From assembly GCF_026162645.1 (NCBI RefSeq), contig NZ_JAOTBE010000010.1:1-64000 (forward strand): 64,000 bases of DNA. Reading direction: 5' to 3'. Below, piece after piece: positions 38,753 to 49,462 of the stretch. Source of the stretch: Paracoccus rhizosphaerae. Its GTDB lineage: Bacteria > Pseudomonadota > Alphaproteobacteria > Rhodobacterales > Rhodobacteraceae. Each line of letters starts with the position of its first letter. Position 1 is the stretch's first letter. The notes under the pieces are model-generated. The model saw only the letters and a list, made by a program, of their open reading frames with translations, had not been told where the DNA came from and made no database searches. The translations under genes and the position numbers were made by a program.

Positions 38753-39316
38753 TCAGCCCAGCTGGATGGTGGTTTCGTTCAGGAACGACGCCACGGGAAT
38801 GTGCATGTTCTGGGGCGCGGGGCCCCGGCGGATGCGGCCGGCCGTGTCGTAGTGGCTGCCGTGGCAAGGGCAGAACCATCCGCCGAAATCGCCCGCGCCG
38901 TCGCCGATCGGGACGCAGCCCAAGTGCGTGCAGACGCCGATCTGGACCAGCCATTCGCCGGCCTCGTCCATGGTGCGGTTTTCGTCGGTGGCGGGCTGAA
39001 TGCCCTGCAGGTTGGGGTTCTGTGCGGTGGGGTCGGTCAGCTCGCTGACATCGACCGCGCGCCCGGCCTCGATTTCCTCGGGCGTGCGGCGGCGGATGAA
39101 CACGGGCTTGCCCAGGAACAGCACGGTGATCTGCGTGCCCGGCGTGACACCGCTGACATCGACCTGGATCGAGGCCAGCGCCTGCACGTCGGCCGAGGGG
39201 TTCATCTGATTCACAAGCGTCCAGGCGGCGGCACCGGCGGCCACCGTGCCTGCGCCCGCCGTGGCATAGTAGAGGAAATCCCTCCGGGTGCCTACGTGGT
39301 CATCTGCGTGGGACAC
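38753..39316 (-). CDS. petA: Rieske iron-sulfur subunit of the bc1 complex
   Basis: The 187-residue subunit has a Tat-type N-terminus, [20 protein letters not shown], which also forms its membrane anchor. The [2Fe-2S] ligands are in [10 protein letters not shown] and [11 protein letters not shown]. The start is GTG 39316, with GGAG 8 bp upstream. It is the first gene of petABC. It oxidises ubiquinol at the Qo site and hands electrons to cytochrome c1. Confidence 0.98.
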   Translation of the reverse strand: MSHADDHVGTRRDFLYYATAGAGTVAAGAAAWTLVNQMNPSADVQALASIQVDVSGVTPGTQITVLFLGKPVFIRRRTPEEIEAGRAVDVSELTDPTAQNPNLQGIQPATDENRTMDEAGEWLVQIGVCTHLGCVPIGDGAGDFGGWFCPCHGSHYDTAGRIRRGPAPQNMHIPVASFLNETTIQLG

Positions 39317-39518
39317 GGGTCATACTCCAATTCAGGCCGATGGTCAGGCCGATACGACATTCCGGGCCGCGTCCGAACGCAGCCTTCGCGGGGGCGGTTC
39401 TAGCGGTCAATTCCCTGTCAGTCCAGATGATAACCCTGCACCTGCACGTGCAAATCGACGCATCTGTCCGATTTGCGCAACGTCCTGCGGCGGGACGCCG
39501 CAGCCGGCGATCCGGGCG

Positions 39519-40289
39519 TCAGAGAAGGCCTTCCGAGCGGAAGCTGAGTTCGCGCGACTTGCCGATGATCAGGTGGTCGTGGATGGTGATTCCCATGCTG
39601 TCGGCGGCCTGCGCGATCCGCGCCGTCATGGTGATGTCGCTGTCCGACGGGGTCGGGTCGCCTGACGGATGGTTGTGCACCAGGATCAACGCAGAAGCGT
39701 TCAGTTCAAGCGCGCGGCGGATGATCTCTCGGGGATAGACAGGGACGTGGTCGACCGTGCCGCGGGCCTGCTCCTCGTCGGCGACGAGCACGTTCTTGCG
39801 GTCCAGATAGAGGACGCGGAACTGCTCGATCTCCCGGTGGGCCATGGCGGTGTGGCAATAGTCCAGCAGCGATTCCCAGCTGGAGAGGACCGGGCGGTGC
39901 ATGATGCGCGCCCGCGCCATGCGCTGCGCCGCCGCTTCGACGACCTTCAGTTCGGTCACGACCGCGGGGCCCACCCCCTCGACCGCCTGCAGCCGGGCCG
40001 GCGGGGCCGTCAGCACGCGGTTGAAGTCGCCGAACGTCTCGATCAGGCGTCGGGCCAGTGGCTTGACTTCCTGCCGCGGAATGGCCCTGAACAGGACCAG
40101 CTCCAGCAGTTCGTAATCGGGCATGGCGGTCGCGCCGCCCTGCATGAATCTGTCGCGCAGGCGCGCCCGATGGTCCGCCAGGTAGGACGGTGCGGATTTG
40201 CCCGCCCGCAGCGGCGCGACGGCCACGTCATCGGGGGCGGGCGTGAACAGGGGCAGCGGCATTTCGCCAAAGGCGCGATTCGGGTCCAT
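39519..40289 (-). CDS. radC: RadC family JAB/MPN protein
   Basis: The 256-residue protein has an N-terminal helix-hairpin-helix-like part (LQAVEGVGPAVVTELKVVEA) and a C-terminal MPN domain with the JAMM zinc motif HNHPSGDPTPSDSD. RadC was once linked to DNA repair, but its true role is unsettled; related JAB proteins are metallo-isopeptidases or nucleases. It is transcribed toward petA, with 202 bp between. The start at ATG 40289 has a weak ribosome site. Confidence 0.9.
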   Translation of the reverse strand: MDPNRAFGEMPLPLFTPAPDDVAVAPLRAGKSAPSYLADHRARLRDRFMQGGATAMPDYELLELVLFRAIPRQEVKPLARRLIETFGDFNRVLTAPPARLQAVEGVGPAVVTELKVVEAAAQRMARARIMHRPVLSSWESLLDYCHTAMAHREIEQFRVLYLDRKNVLVADEEQARGTVDHVPVYPREIIRRALELNASALILVHNHPSGDPTPSDSDITMTARIAQAADSMGITIHDHLIIGKSRELSFRSEGLL

Positions 40290-40321
40290 GCAGGCAACAT
40301 GGGCCCGAAGTCGTAAAGGAA

Positions 40322-40339
40322 GCGTTAACCGATTAACGC
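40322..40339 (-). terminator. AT-tipped hairpin at the dnaJ 3' end
   Basis: GCGTTAA and TTAACGC form a perfect 7-bp stem around CCGA, overlapping the dnaJ stop codon. On the minus strand it is followed by TTCCTTT. It may be a weak terminator, or part of a site for a TTAA-binding regulator. Confidence 0.35.
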
Positions 40340-41502
40340 GTCATGCCGTCCCAGAAGCTCTTGACCTTGTCAAAGAAGCTGTCGGATTGGGGGCTGTTGT
40401 CGGCCTTCTCGGCCTCGAACTCTCGCAGCAGCTCGCGCTGGCGGGCAGTCAAGTTCACCGGAGTCTCGACCGTCAGCTCGATCAGCATGTCGCCGAAATC
40501 GCCCCCGGCCCCAGGTCCATGGCGCAGGGGCGGCATGCCCTTGCCGCGAAGGCGCATCTGGCGCCCGGTCTGGCTGCCGGCCGGAACCTTGACGCGGGCG
40601 CGGCCGCCGTCGATGGTCGGCACCTCGACTTCTCCGCCAAGGGCGGCGGTCGCCATGCTGACCGGCACCTGGCAGGCCAGCATCTTGCCGTCGCGCAGGA
40701 AGATCGCGTGGTCCGCGATCTCGATGAAGATATAGAGATCGCCCGCAGGACCGCCGCGCAACCCGGCCTCGCCCTCGCCGGCCAGGCGAATGCGGGTGCC
40801 GGTCTCAACCCCGGCGGGGATGTTGACCTGAAGCGCGCGGTCGCGTTCGACGCGGCCGGCCCCGTGGCAGGCCTTGCAGGGGTTCTTGACGATCTGGCCT
40901 GCGCCGCCGCAGGTCGGGCAGGTGCGTTCGACCGTGAAGAAGCCCTGCTGGGCGCGGACCTTGCCCATCCCGGCGCAGGTCGGGCAGGCGGCAGGCTCGG
41001 TCGCGCCTTCCGCACCGGTGCCGTCGCATTCGCCGCAGGCGACCGAGCCGCGCACGGTGATCGGCTTCTGCACGCCGATATAGGCATCTTCCAGTGTGAC
41101 GCGCAGGTTATAGCGCAGGTCCTGGCCGCGCTGGGCACGCGCCCGGCCCCCGCCACCACCGCCGCGGCGGCCCATCATGTCGCCGAAGAGGTCCTCGAAC
41201 ACGTCAGCGAAGGCTGCGCCGAAGTCGCCGGGATGGCCGCCGGGGCCGCCGCGCCCGCCGCCGAAGCCGCCGCCGCCCTCGAAGGCAGCATGGCCGAAGC
41301 GGTCATAGGCGGCCTTCTTCTGGTCGTCCTTCAGGCAGTCATAGGCCTCGTTGACTTCCTTGAAGCGCGTCTCGGCGGTCGCGTCGTCCTTGTTGCGATC
41401 CGGATGCAGCTCTTTCGCCTTGCTGCGATAGGCCTTCTTGATCTCGTCGGTCGAGGCACCGCGTGTGACCCCGAGCACTTCGTAATAGCAACGCTTGCCC
41501 AT
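40333..41502 (-). CDS. dnaJ: co-chaperone DnaJ
   Basis: DnaJ (Hsp40) delivers unfolded clients to DnaK and stimulates its ATPase. The 389-residue protein has the J-domain with the essential HPD in [13 protein letters not shown] Gly/Phe linker follows ([13 protein letters not shown]), then four CxxCxGxG zinc repeats starting at [12 protein letters not shown], then the C-terminal substrate domain. [12 protein letters not shown] at 41502 is the family-like start; ATG 41514 would add four residues. It is 82 bp downstream of dnaK, with a terminator between them. Confidence 0.97.
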   Translation of the reverse strand: MGKRCYYEVLGVTRGASTDEIKKAYRSKAKELHPDRNKDDATAETRFKEVNEAYDCLKDDQKKAAYDRFGHAAFEGGGGFGGGRGGPGGHPGDFGAAFADVFEDLFGDMMGRRGGGGGGRARAQRGQDLRYNLRVTLEDAYIGVQKPITVRGSVACGECDGTGAEGATEPAACPTCAGMGKVRAQQGFFTVERTCPTCGGAGQIVKNPCKACHGAGRVERDRALQVNIPAGVETGTRIRLAGEGEAGLRGGPAGDLYIFIEIADHAIFLRDGKMLACQVPVSMATAALGGEVEVPTIDGGRARVKVPAGSQTGRQMRLRGKGMPPLRHGPGAGGDFGDMLIELTVETPVNLTARQRELLREFEAEKADNSPQSDSFFDKVKSFWDGMTR

Positions 41503-41524
41503 GTGTCGTTCCATTCAGCTGCCC

Positions 41525-41562
41525 CAAAAAACAGGCCGGCCCGCACGAACGGCAGGCCGGCC
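41525..41562 (-). terminator. intrinsic terminator between dnaK and dnaJ
   Basis: On the minus strand an 11-bp GC stem (GGCCGGCCTGC with GCGGGCCGGCC, one G-U pair) has a 7-base loop. It is followed by TGTTTTTTGGGG. It should partially terminate after dnaK so that dnaK exceeds dnaJ. Confidence 0.85.
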
Positions 41563-41584
41563 CTTTCAGGGGGTGCGGCCCCGA

Positions 41585-43501
<1,917 letters not shown>

Positions 43502-43615
43502 GTTCATATAACCTTTCTTGCGGCGATTTGCGGGGCCTCGGGTCCGTTATGGCCCCCGCGGCCCGATCCCTTCTGCTCGAATTGGATCCGGAACCTCCGG
43601 ACCGCTTCGGGGGTG

Positions 43616-43644
43616 TATATAGGGATGCAATTCAGGCCCGCAAG
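43616..43644 (-). promoter_or_regulatory. RpoH (sigma-32) type promoter of dnaK
   Basis: On the minus strand CTTG (43641-43644) is followed after exactly 17 bases by CCTATATA (43616-43623). This matches the alphaproteobacterial heat-shock consensus of CTTG and CYTAT-T. Transcription would begin near 43608, giving a leader of about 107 bases before the dnaK start. Confidence 0.7.
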
Positions 43645-43708
43645 TCGCCTGCGAGCGCAAAAAGCACGCATTTGCGGCTGTTTCACGCGGATGGCCGCTT
43701 GGCCGGCG

Positions 43709-44530
43709 TCACTGCACGGCGCTCCAGCTGACGGACTCGTACTTGCGGGTGGTGAAGTTGATCAGAAGCGCCACCATGAAGCAGGCCAGCGTCACCCACA
43801 GCGGATAGAGGAGCCAGGTCTTGTGCGGCGAATAGTTGATGAACAGGAACCCGCGTTCCTGGTCGATCAGGTGGAACAGCGGATTCCAGATGAACCAGGG
43901 CAGGATGAAGTTCGGCAGCGTGTTGGCCACGAACATCTTGCCGGACGCGAACATGTTCACGCGCTGATAGAAGGTCGCCAGGCCTCGCGAGGCCGCCGGC
44001 GACCAGGGCTTGATCCCCAGGAAGACCATGCCCACGGTTATGCCGCTGAACCACGACAGCAGCAGCAGCGCCATCGCGCCGACGGGGTCGTAGATGGTGA
44101 TGGGTTGGAAGGCCAGGTGATAGATCGACAGGATCACAAGGCAACTGATCAGCTGGCGATAGAGCATGGCGCAGGCCGCGCCGGCGATCAGGACGGCCGC
44201 GTTCAGAGGCTCGTGCTTGACGACGCCAGAGGCCAGCGAATGGCTGCCCGCCACCGCCGTCGCCGTCTGGACATGCGTCATGTAGATGAAGATGCCCGAC
44301 ATGATGTACAGCATGAAGTCGCCCCGGATGGGCGAGTTCCTGATGCCGATCAGCGTATAGAGCGCCAGCAGGATGATGATAAACACCGCGCTTTGCAGGA
44401 TGATCGCCAGCAGGCCGAACAGTGCGCTGCGATGAGAGAATCGCAGGTTGTAGACCGTCTGGTGATAGATCAGCGCCAGGGTCGTCCCGGCCGCCTGGAC
44501 CATGTTCGAGTTTCGACGCTGCGTGAACAT
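43709..44530 (-). CDS. ABC-2 type polysaccharide/capsule export permease (KpsM-like)
   Basis: The 273-residue membrane protein has six predicted helices and the ABC-2 export permease pattern, with an amphipathic N-terminus (FTQRRNSNMVQAAGTTLALI). The segments LNAAVLIAGAACAMLYRQLI and NPLFHLIDQERGFLF resemble KpsM/Wzm proteins. These export lipid-linked capsule or O-antigen with an ATPase (KpsT/Wzt), but none is encoded here, so it is an orphan half. ATG 44530 is preferred over a long 38-residue leader from 44644. The divergent cysQ and kdsB supply PAP recycling and CMP-Kdo, which fits a Kdo-anchored, possibly sulfated polymer. Confidence 0.8.
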   Translation of the reverse strand: MFTQRRNSNMVQAAGTTLALIYHQTVYNLRFSHRSALFGLLAIILQSAVFIIILLALYTLIGIRNSPIRGDFMLYIMSGIFIYMTHVQTATAVAGSHSLASGVVKHEPLNAAVLIAGAACAMLYRQLISCLVILSIYHLAFQPITIYDPVGAMALLLLSWFSGITVGMVFLGIKPWSPAASRGLATFYQRVNMFASGKMFVANTLPNFILPWFIWNPLFHLIDQERGFLFINYSPHKTWLLYPLWVTLACFMVALLINFTTRKYESVSWSAVQ

Positions 44531-44688
44531 GATGCGATGCCTTGACGCTGGGGATGCAAGGCTGCCGCAGGTGGTGGCCCGCGCACAGCCCGGCGCTTGC
44601 CGACGGACCTTCTGCGGATCATAAGAGGCCAGGCACCCTCGCACAATCCGCCAGCGGGCCGCGTCCGATGGCAGGGAAAGGAAAGTGA

Positions 44689-45486
44689 ATGCAATTCGAC
44701 CGTTTGACCATCGAAATGCGGCGGCTGGCCCTGCAGGCGGGCGAGCGGATCATGGAGATCTATGGCGCAGACGATTTCGAAACCCGGACCAAGGCCGACG
44801 ATTCGCCGGTCACCGCCGCCGATGAGGCTGCCGACGCGCTGATCTCGGCCGGGCTACGAGAGGCCTTTCCCGACATTCCCCTGGTGACCGAGGAGCAGGC
44901 CGACACGCACGGCCAGACCCTGCGCACCTTCCTGATCGTCGATCCGCTGGACGGCACCAGGGAATTCGTGCAGCGGCGCGGCGACTTCACCGTGAATATC
45001 GCCTATGTCGAGGACGGCGTGCCGGTCCGCGGCGTGGTCTACGCGCCCGCGAAGAACCGCCTGTTCTACACGACCGCCGACGGCCGCTCGGTCGAGGAGA
45101 ACGCGCCCTTCGGCGACACGCCCGGCCAGACCAGCCCGATCGGCGTGAACCCGATGCCTGACAATCGCGGGCTGATGGTGGTGGCGTCGAAGTCGCATCG
45201 TGACGCGGCGACCGATGCCTATATCGACCGGTACGGCGTGCGCGACATGACCAGCGCGGGAAGTTCGCTGAAGTTTTGCCTGGTCGCGACCGGGGAGGCG
45301 GACCTCTATCCGCGTCTGGGACGCACGATGGAGTGGGATACCGCCGCGGGCGACGCCGTCCTGCGCGGCGCCGGCGGCGAGGTGGTGCGCTTCGACGACC
45401 ACAGCCCGCTGGAATACGGCAAGGCCGGCTTCGAGAACCCGTTCTTCATCGCCTATGCACCCGGCGTCCTGCTGGTGAAGGACTGA
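44689..45486 (+). CDS. cysQ: 3'(2'),5'-bisphosphate nucleotidase CysQ
   Basis: CysQ hydrolyses PAP, the product left when sulfotransferases use PAPS, to AMP and phosphate. The 265-residue protein belongs to the inositol-monophosphatase fold. It shows the metal-binding IVDPLDGTREFVQRRGDFTV, the acidic VTEEQ upstream, and EWDTAAGDAVLRGAGG near the C-terminus. The stop overlaps the kdsB start (TGATG). Besides sulfur assimilation it would support the two sulfotransferases in this window. Confidence 0.9.
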   Translation: MQFDRLTIEMRRLALQAGERIMEIYGADDFETRTKADDSPVTAADEAADALISAGLREAFPDIPLVTEEQADTHGQTLRTFLIVDPLDGTREFVQRRGDFTVNIAYVEDGVPVRGVVYAPAKNRLFYTTADGRSVEENAPFGDTPGQTSPIGVNPMPDNRGLMVVASKSHRDAATDAYIDRYGVRDMTSAGSSLKFCLVATGEADLYPRLGRTMEWDTAAGDAVLRGAGGEVVRFDDHSPLEYGKAGFENPFFIAYAPGVLLVKD

Positions 45487-46286
45487 TGTCCGTCGTCATT
45501 GTCATTCCCGCCCGCTTCGCCTCCACCCGCTATCCCGGCAAGCCGCTGGTCGAGTTGCGTGGCGCGGACGGCGAGGTCCGCAGCCTGATTCGGCGCAGCT
45601 GGGACGCTGCGATGTCGGTCCGGGGGATCGACCGCGTGATCGTCGCCACCGACGACGATGCCATCCGCGACCATGCCCAGGCTTTCGGCGGCGAGGTGGC
45701 GATGACCAGCACCGAATGCCGCAATGGCACCGAGCGCTGCGCCGAGGCGGTGGCGAATCTGGGCATCACCCCCGAGATCGTCGTCAACCTGCAGGGCGAT
45801 GCGCCGCTGACGCCTGCCTGGTTCGTCGAGGATCTGGTCGCGGGCCTGCGCGCTGACCCGCAGGCCGAGGTCGCGACGCCGGTGCTGCGCTGTTCCGGTC
45901 GGATGCGCGAGGACCTGATCGCCGACCGCCGCGCCGGCCGGGTGGGCGGAACAACGGCGGTCTTCGGCCGCGACGGCCGGGCGCTCTATTTCTCGAAGGA
46001 GGTCATCCCCTTCGTGCCGGCACAGGTCGCGCCCGACGCGCCCAGCCCGGTCTTTCACCATGTAGGCGTCTATGCCTATCGCCCGGATGCCCTGGCCGCC
46101 TATCCGGCATGGCCGGAAGGCACGTTGGAAAGGCTGGAAGGACTGGAGCAGCTGCGTTTCCTGGAACATGGCCGCTACGTCCTCTGCGTCGAAGTCGAGG
46201 CGAGGGGCCGACAATTCTGGGAACTAAACAACCCTGAAGATGTTCCGCGGCTTGAGCGGATGATGTCCGAGATGAACCTTCGGTGA
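45486..46286 (+). CDS. kdsB: 3-deoxy-manno-octulosonate cytidylyltransferase
   Basis: KdsB activates Kdo as CMP-Kdo for lipopolysaccharide inner core or capsule linker. The 266-residue enzyme has VIPARFASTRYPGKPLVEL, the CTP-binding signature, and VVNLQGDAPLTPAWF with the metal-coordinating aspartate. The KdsB-like HVGVYAYRPDALAAY block is present. The internal sequence is slightly divergent from enterobacterial KdsB, so a capsule-type paralogue (KpsU-like) is possible. It is coupled to cysQ by a TGATG overlap. Confidence 0.9.
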   Translation: MSVVIVIPARFASTRYPGKPLVELRGADGEVRSLIRRSWDAAMSVRGIDRVIVATDDDAIRDHAQAFGGEVAMTSTECRNGTERCAEAVANLGITPEIVVNLQGDAPLTPAWFVEDLVAGLRADPQAEVATPVLRCSGRMREDLIADRRAGRVGGTTAVFGRDGRALYFSKEVIPFVPAQVAPDAPSPVFHHVGVYAYRPDALAAYPAWPEGTLERLEGLEQLRFLEHGRYVLCVEVEARGRQFWELNNPEDVPRLERMMSEMNLR

Positions 46287-46330
46287 CATCGTCCGCGGCA
46301 GGGGAAGATTCTCGTGGATTATTTGCACGA

Positions 46331-46336
46331 TATAAT
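46331..46336 (+). promoter_or_regulatory. perfect TATAAT -10 element upstream of galU
   Basis: TATAAT lies 125 bp before the galU start, in a region otherwise rich in GC. The -35 region is weak (TTCTCG at about 46309). The element sits inside an inverted repeat, GATTAT (46317-46322) with ATAATC (46332-46337), which may be an operator. Confidence 0.35.
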
Positions 46337-46460
46337 CAACTGTCCGCTTGGCGGCATTCTGCCGAGAAGGTAACCTGCACATTGTAGTTCGTGCTGTTGC
46401 ATGTAGGCATCGGCGGCAATCCGGGCGGTCACGTCCGTCAAAGCATCAGAGGTATTCGTC

Positions 46461-47357
46461 ATGGGTCGCAAGGTCACAAAAGCCATTTTTCCGGTAGCAG
46501 GCCTCGGCACGCGCTTTCTGCCCGCCACCAAGAGCATCCCGAAGGAAATCCTGTCGCTGGTCGACAAGCCGCTGATCCAGTACGCCATCGATGAGGCGCG
46601 CGCCGCCGGCATCAAGGAATTCATCTTCGTCACCTCGCGCGGCAAGGGCGCGCTGGAAGACTATTTCGACCACGCGCACGAGCTGGAATCGAACCTGAAG
46701 AAGGCCGGCAAGGACAAGCTGCTGGACACGCTGCGCCAGACCAACATGGATTCGGGCGCCATCGCCTATATCCGCCAGCACAAGGCGCTGGGCCTCGGCC
46801 ATGCCGTCTGGTGTGCCCGCCGCCTGCTGTCGGATGACGAGCCCTTCGCCGTCGTTCTGACCGATGACGTCATCCAGGGCGAACCCCCCTGCCTGCAGCA
46901 GATGATCGAGGCCTATGGCGAGACCGGCGGCAGCATGGTCGCCACGATGGAGGTCCCCTCCGAGAAGGTCTCGGCCTATGGCGTCCTGGACGTGGCCGAG
47001 GACATGGGCGCGATCGTCCGCGCCAAGGGCATGGTCGAAAAGCCGCAGAACGGCACCCAGCCGTCGAACCTGGCGGTAATCGGCCGCTATATCCTGGCGC
47101 CAACCGTGATGAAGAACCTCAACAAGCTGAAGCAGGGCGCCGGCGGCGAGATCCAGCTGACCGACGCCATTGCCGAGGAGATCGAGGCCGGGCGCGACGT
47201 CTTCGGCCTGCGCTTCCGCGGCCAGCGCTTCGACTGCGGGTCGAAGGCGGGCTTCCTGCAGGCCACCGTCGCCTTCGGGTTGGAGCGTGACGAGCTGAAG
47301 GACGAATTCGCCGAATACCTCCACCAGGTCATGGCGATGCGCAAGGCTGCCGAATAA
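46461..47357 (+). CDS. galU: UTP-glucose-1-phosphate uridylyltransferase
   Basis: GalU makes UDP-glucose for surface polysaccharides. The 298-residue cytosolic enzyme carries FPVAGLGTRFLPATKSIPKE and the VDKPLIQYAIDEA block, then FAVVLTDDVI with the metal-binding aspartates. AGGTATTCGTC precedes the ATG. galE starts 3 bp after its stop, so the two form a UDP-sugar supply pair leading into the glycosyltransferase cluster. Confidence 0.97.
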   Translation: MGRKVTKAIFPVAGLGTRFLPATKSIPKEILSLVDKPLIQYAIDEARAAGIKEFIFVTSRGKGALEDYFDHAHELESNLKKAGKDKLLDTLRQTNMDSGAIAYIRQHKALGLGHAVWCARRLLSDDEPFAVVLTDDVIQGEPPCLQQMIEAYGETGGSMVATMEVPSEKVSAYGVLDVAEDMGAIVRAKGMVEKPQNGTQPSNLAVIGRYILAPTVMKNLNKLKQGAGGEIQLTDAIAEEIEAGRDVFGLRFRGQRFDCGSKAGFLQATVAFGLERDELKDEFAEYLHQVMAMRKAAE

Positions 47358-47360
47358 TCC

Positions 47361-48347
47361 ATGACGGACAAGGTACTGGTGACTGGCGGTGCGGGCTATA
47401 TCGGCTCGCACGCCTGCAAGGCGCTGGCGAAGGCGGGCTTCGTGCCCGTCACGCTGGACAATTTCTCGACCGGCTGGCGCGACGCCGTCAAGTTCGGCCC
47501 CGTGGTCGAGGCCGACCTGATGGACCGCGCGGCGCTGGACGCGGCCTTCGCGGAACATCGGCCGGTCGCGGTCCTGCATTTTGCGGCCCTCTCGCAGGTT
47601 GGAGAGGCGATGGCCGAGCCGGGAAAATACTGGCGCAACAACGTCGCTGGATCACTGAACCTGATCGAGGCGACCATCGCCTCGGGCTGCCGGCACTTCG
47701 TCTTCAGCTCGACCTGCGCGACCTATGGCGACCGTGACGGAGAGGTGCTGGACGAGGATACGCCGCAGGCGCCGCTGAACGCATATGGTGCCAGCAAGCG
47801 CGCGATCGAGGACATGCTGGTCGATTTCGAGGCGTCTCACGGGCTGCGCTACGTGATCTTCCGCTATTTCAACGTCGCGGGTGCCGATCCCGACGGCGAG
47901 GTCGGAGAGTTCCACCGACCCGAGACGCATCTGATCCCGCTGATCCTGGATGCGGTGGACGGCAAGCGCGACGCGCTGACCATCAACGGCACCGACTATC
48001 CGACGCCGGACGGGACCTGCATCCGCGACTATGTCCATGTGATGGACCTGGTCGATGCGCATGTGAAGGGCCTGGAATGGCTGCGCGCCGACAAGGACAG
48101 CCGCGTCTTTTGCCTGGGCACCGGCGACGGATTCTCGGTCCGGGAGGTCGTTGACGCCACGCGGCATGTCACCAACCGGCAGGTGCCGATGGTTGACGGC
48201 CCGCGCCGCGGCGGCGATGCCGTCAAGCTGGTCTGCGGCAGCCAGCGCGCCAAGGACGAACTGGGCTGGACGCCCGACCGGTCCACGATGAAGCAGATGA
48301 TCGGCGATGCCTGGCGGTGGCACCAGGGCGGTGATTATCGCCAGTGA
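47361..48347 (+). CDS. galE: UDP-glucose 4-epimerase
   Basis: GalE interconverts UDP-glucose and UDP-galactose. The 328-residue SDR begins LVTGGAGYIGSHACKALAKA and has SSTCATYGD with the catalytic serine and YGASKRAIEDML with YxxxK. GTCIRDYVHVMDLVDAH is also diagnostic. The stop overlaps the next glycosyltransferase start (GTGA). Its product UDP-Gal can feed both this cluster and glf at 12-13 kb. Confidence 0.96.
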   Translation: MTDKVLVTGGAGYIGSHACKALAKAGFVPVTLDNFSTGWRDAVKFGPVVEADLMDRAALDAAFAEHRPVAVLHFAALSQVGEAMAEPGKYWRNNVAGSLNLIEATIASGCRHFVFSSTCATYGDRDGEVLDEDTPQAPLNAYGASKRAIEDMLVDFEASHGLRYVIFRYFNVAGADPDGEVGEFHRPETHLIPLILDAVDGKRDALTINGTDYPTPDGTCIRDYVHVMDLVDAHVKGLEWLRADKDSRVFCLGTGDGFSVREVVDATRHVTNRQVPMVDGPRRGGDAVKLVCGSQRAKDELGWTPDRSTMKQMIGDAWRWHQGGDYRQ

Positions 48348-49378
48348 CGCCGGCTGATGCCTGGCAGGCCTATCGGCTGCGCTGGCATCGCAGAAAGCTG
48401 ACCTGGCGCTCCGTCCGCGCCGGTCGGCACCTGCAGCCGGTCGCCGACCGGTCCCGGGCCATCCGCAAGGGCGACATCCTTGTTGTGGTGGTCCTGCGCA
48501 ACGAGATCGCGCATCTGCCGGGCTTTCTGGACCATTACCGCCGCCTGGGCGTGACCCATGTGCTGGCTGTGGACAACGGCAGCACCGACGGATCGGCCGA
48601 GCTTCTGGCCGACCAGCCCGACGTGTCGCTGTGGCATTGCGGCGGCAGCTATCGTGCCTCGCGCTTCGGGCTGGACTGGGCGGGCGCCCTGCTGCGGCGA
48701 CACGGGTGCGGCCACTGGTGTCTGACGGTCGATGCGGACGAGCTTCTGGTCTATCCGTTCCACGACACACGCCCCCTGCCGGACCTGGTGGCCCATCTGG
48801 AGAGGATCGGCCAGCCAGGGCTGGGGGCGCTGATGCTGGACATGGTCCCCTCGGGGCCGCTTGGCACCGCCGACGCCCCGCCGGGATCGGCGCTGACCGA
48901 CCGGCTGCCGTGGTTCGACGCCGGTCCCTATCGGGCGCGGCGTCAGCTGCCGCGCCAGAACCTGTGGGTGCAGGGCGGGGTCCGTGACCGGGTGTTCTTC
49001 GCCGACGCCCCCCGGCGGGCGCCCACGCTGAACAAGCTGCCGCTGATGAGATGGCGCAGGGGGCAGGTCTATCTGAACTCGACCCACTCGATGCTGCCGC
49101 CGCGCCTGAACCGGATCTGGGACGGTCCGGGGGACCCGCGCCTGTCGGGCGTCCTGCTGCACGGGAAGTTCCTGCCCGACATCGTCGACAAGTCGCGCGA
49201 GGAGCTGCAGCGCCGCCAGCACTTCGCCGACCCGTCGGCCTATTCCGGCTATTATCGCGCCGTGGCGGCCGGTCCGGTGCTGCGTGACGGTCGATCGGTC
49301 AGGTACGAGGGCTGGAGGCAGCTGGTCGCCTTGGGCCTGATGGGCACAGGTGCTTGGCGGGATCAGGACACGCGCTGA
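48344..49378 (+). CDS. family 2 / GT92-like glycosyltransferase, first paralogue
   Basis: The 344-residue protein has a GT-A fold with ILVVVVLRNEIAHLPGFLDH, a LRNE motif, then LAVDNGSTDGSAELLADQP and HWCLTVDADELLVYP with the metal-binding DxD. Downstream NLWVQGGVRDRVF and LHGKFLPDIVDKSREELQRR are shared with the next gene, so the pair arose by duplication. Donor and acceptor are unknown. It starts at GTG 48344, overlapping galE by 4 bp. UDP-Gal from galE is the likely donor by context. Confidence 0.85.
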   Translation: MTPADAWQAYRLRWHRRKLTWRSVRAGRHLQPVADRSRAIRKGDILVVVVLRNEIAHLPGFLDHYRRLGVTHVLAVDNGSTDGSAELLADQPDVSLWHCGGSYRASRFGLDWAGALLRRHGCGHWCLTVDADELLVYPFHDTRPLPDLVAHLERIGQPGLGALMLDMVPSGPLGTADAPPGSALTDRLPWFDAGPYRARRQLPRQNLWVQGGVRDRVFFADAPRRAPTLNKLPLMRWRRGQVYLNSTHSMLPPRLNRIWDGPGDPRLSGVLLHGKFLPDIVDKSREELQRRQHFADPSAYSGYYRAVAAGPVLRDGRSVRYEGWRQLVALGLMGTGAWRDQDTR

Positions 49379-49462
49379 TTGCACTTGCCAAGCCAACGCG
49401 CCCGGCACATTGGTTGAAGTCATGACGATCCTTGTCCGGAACACTCGCCCCAGGCGGTCCAG

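Noticed and set aside
40322..40339. TTAA-N4-TTAA as a CtrA site near dnaJ and radC
   Set aside because: The spacing is 4, not 7, and the symmetric GC-flanked arms fit a hairpin better.
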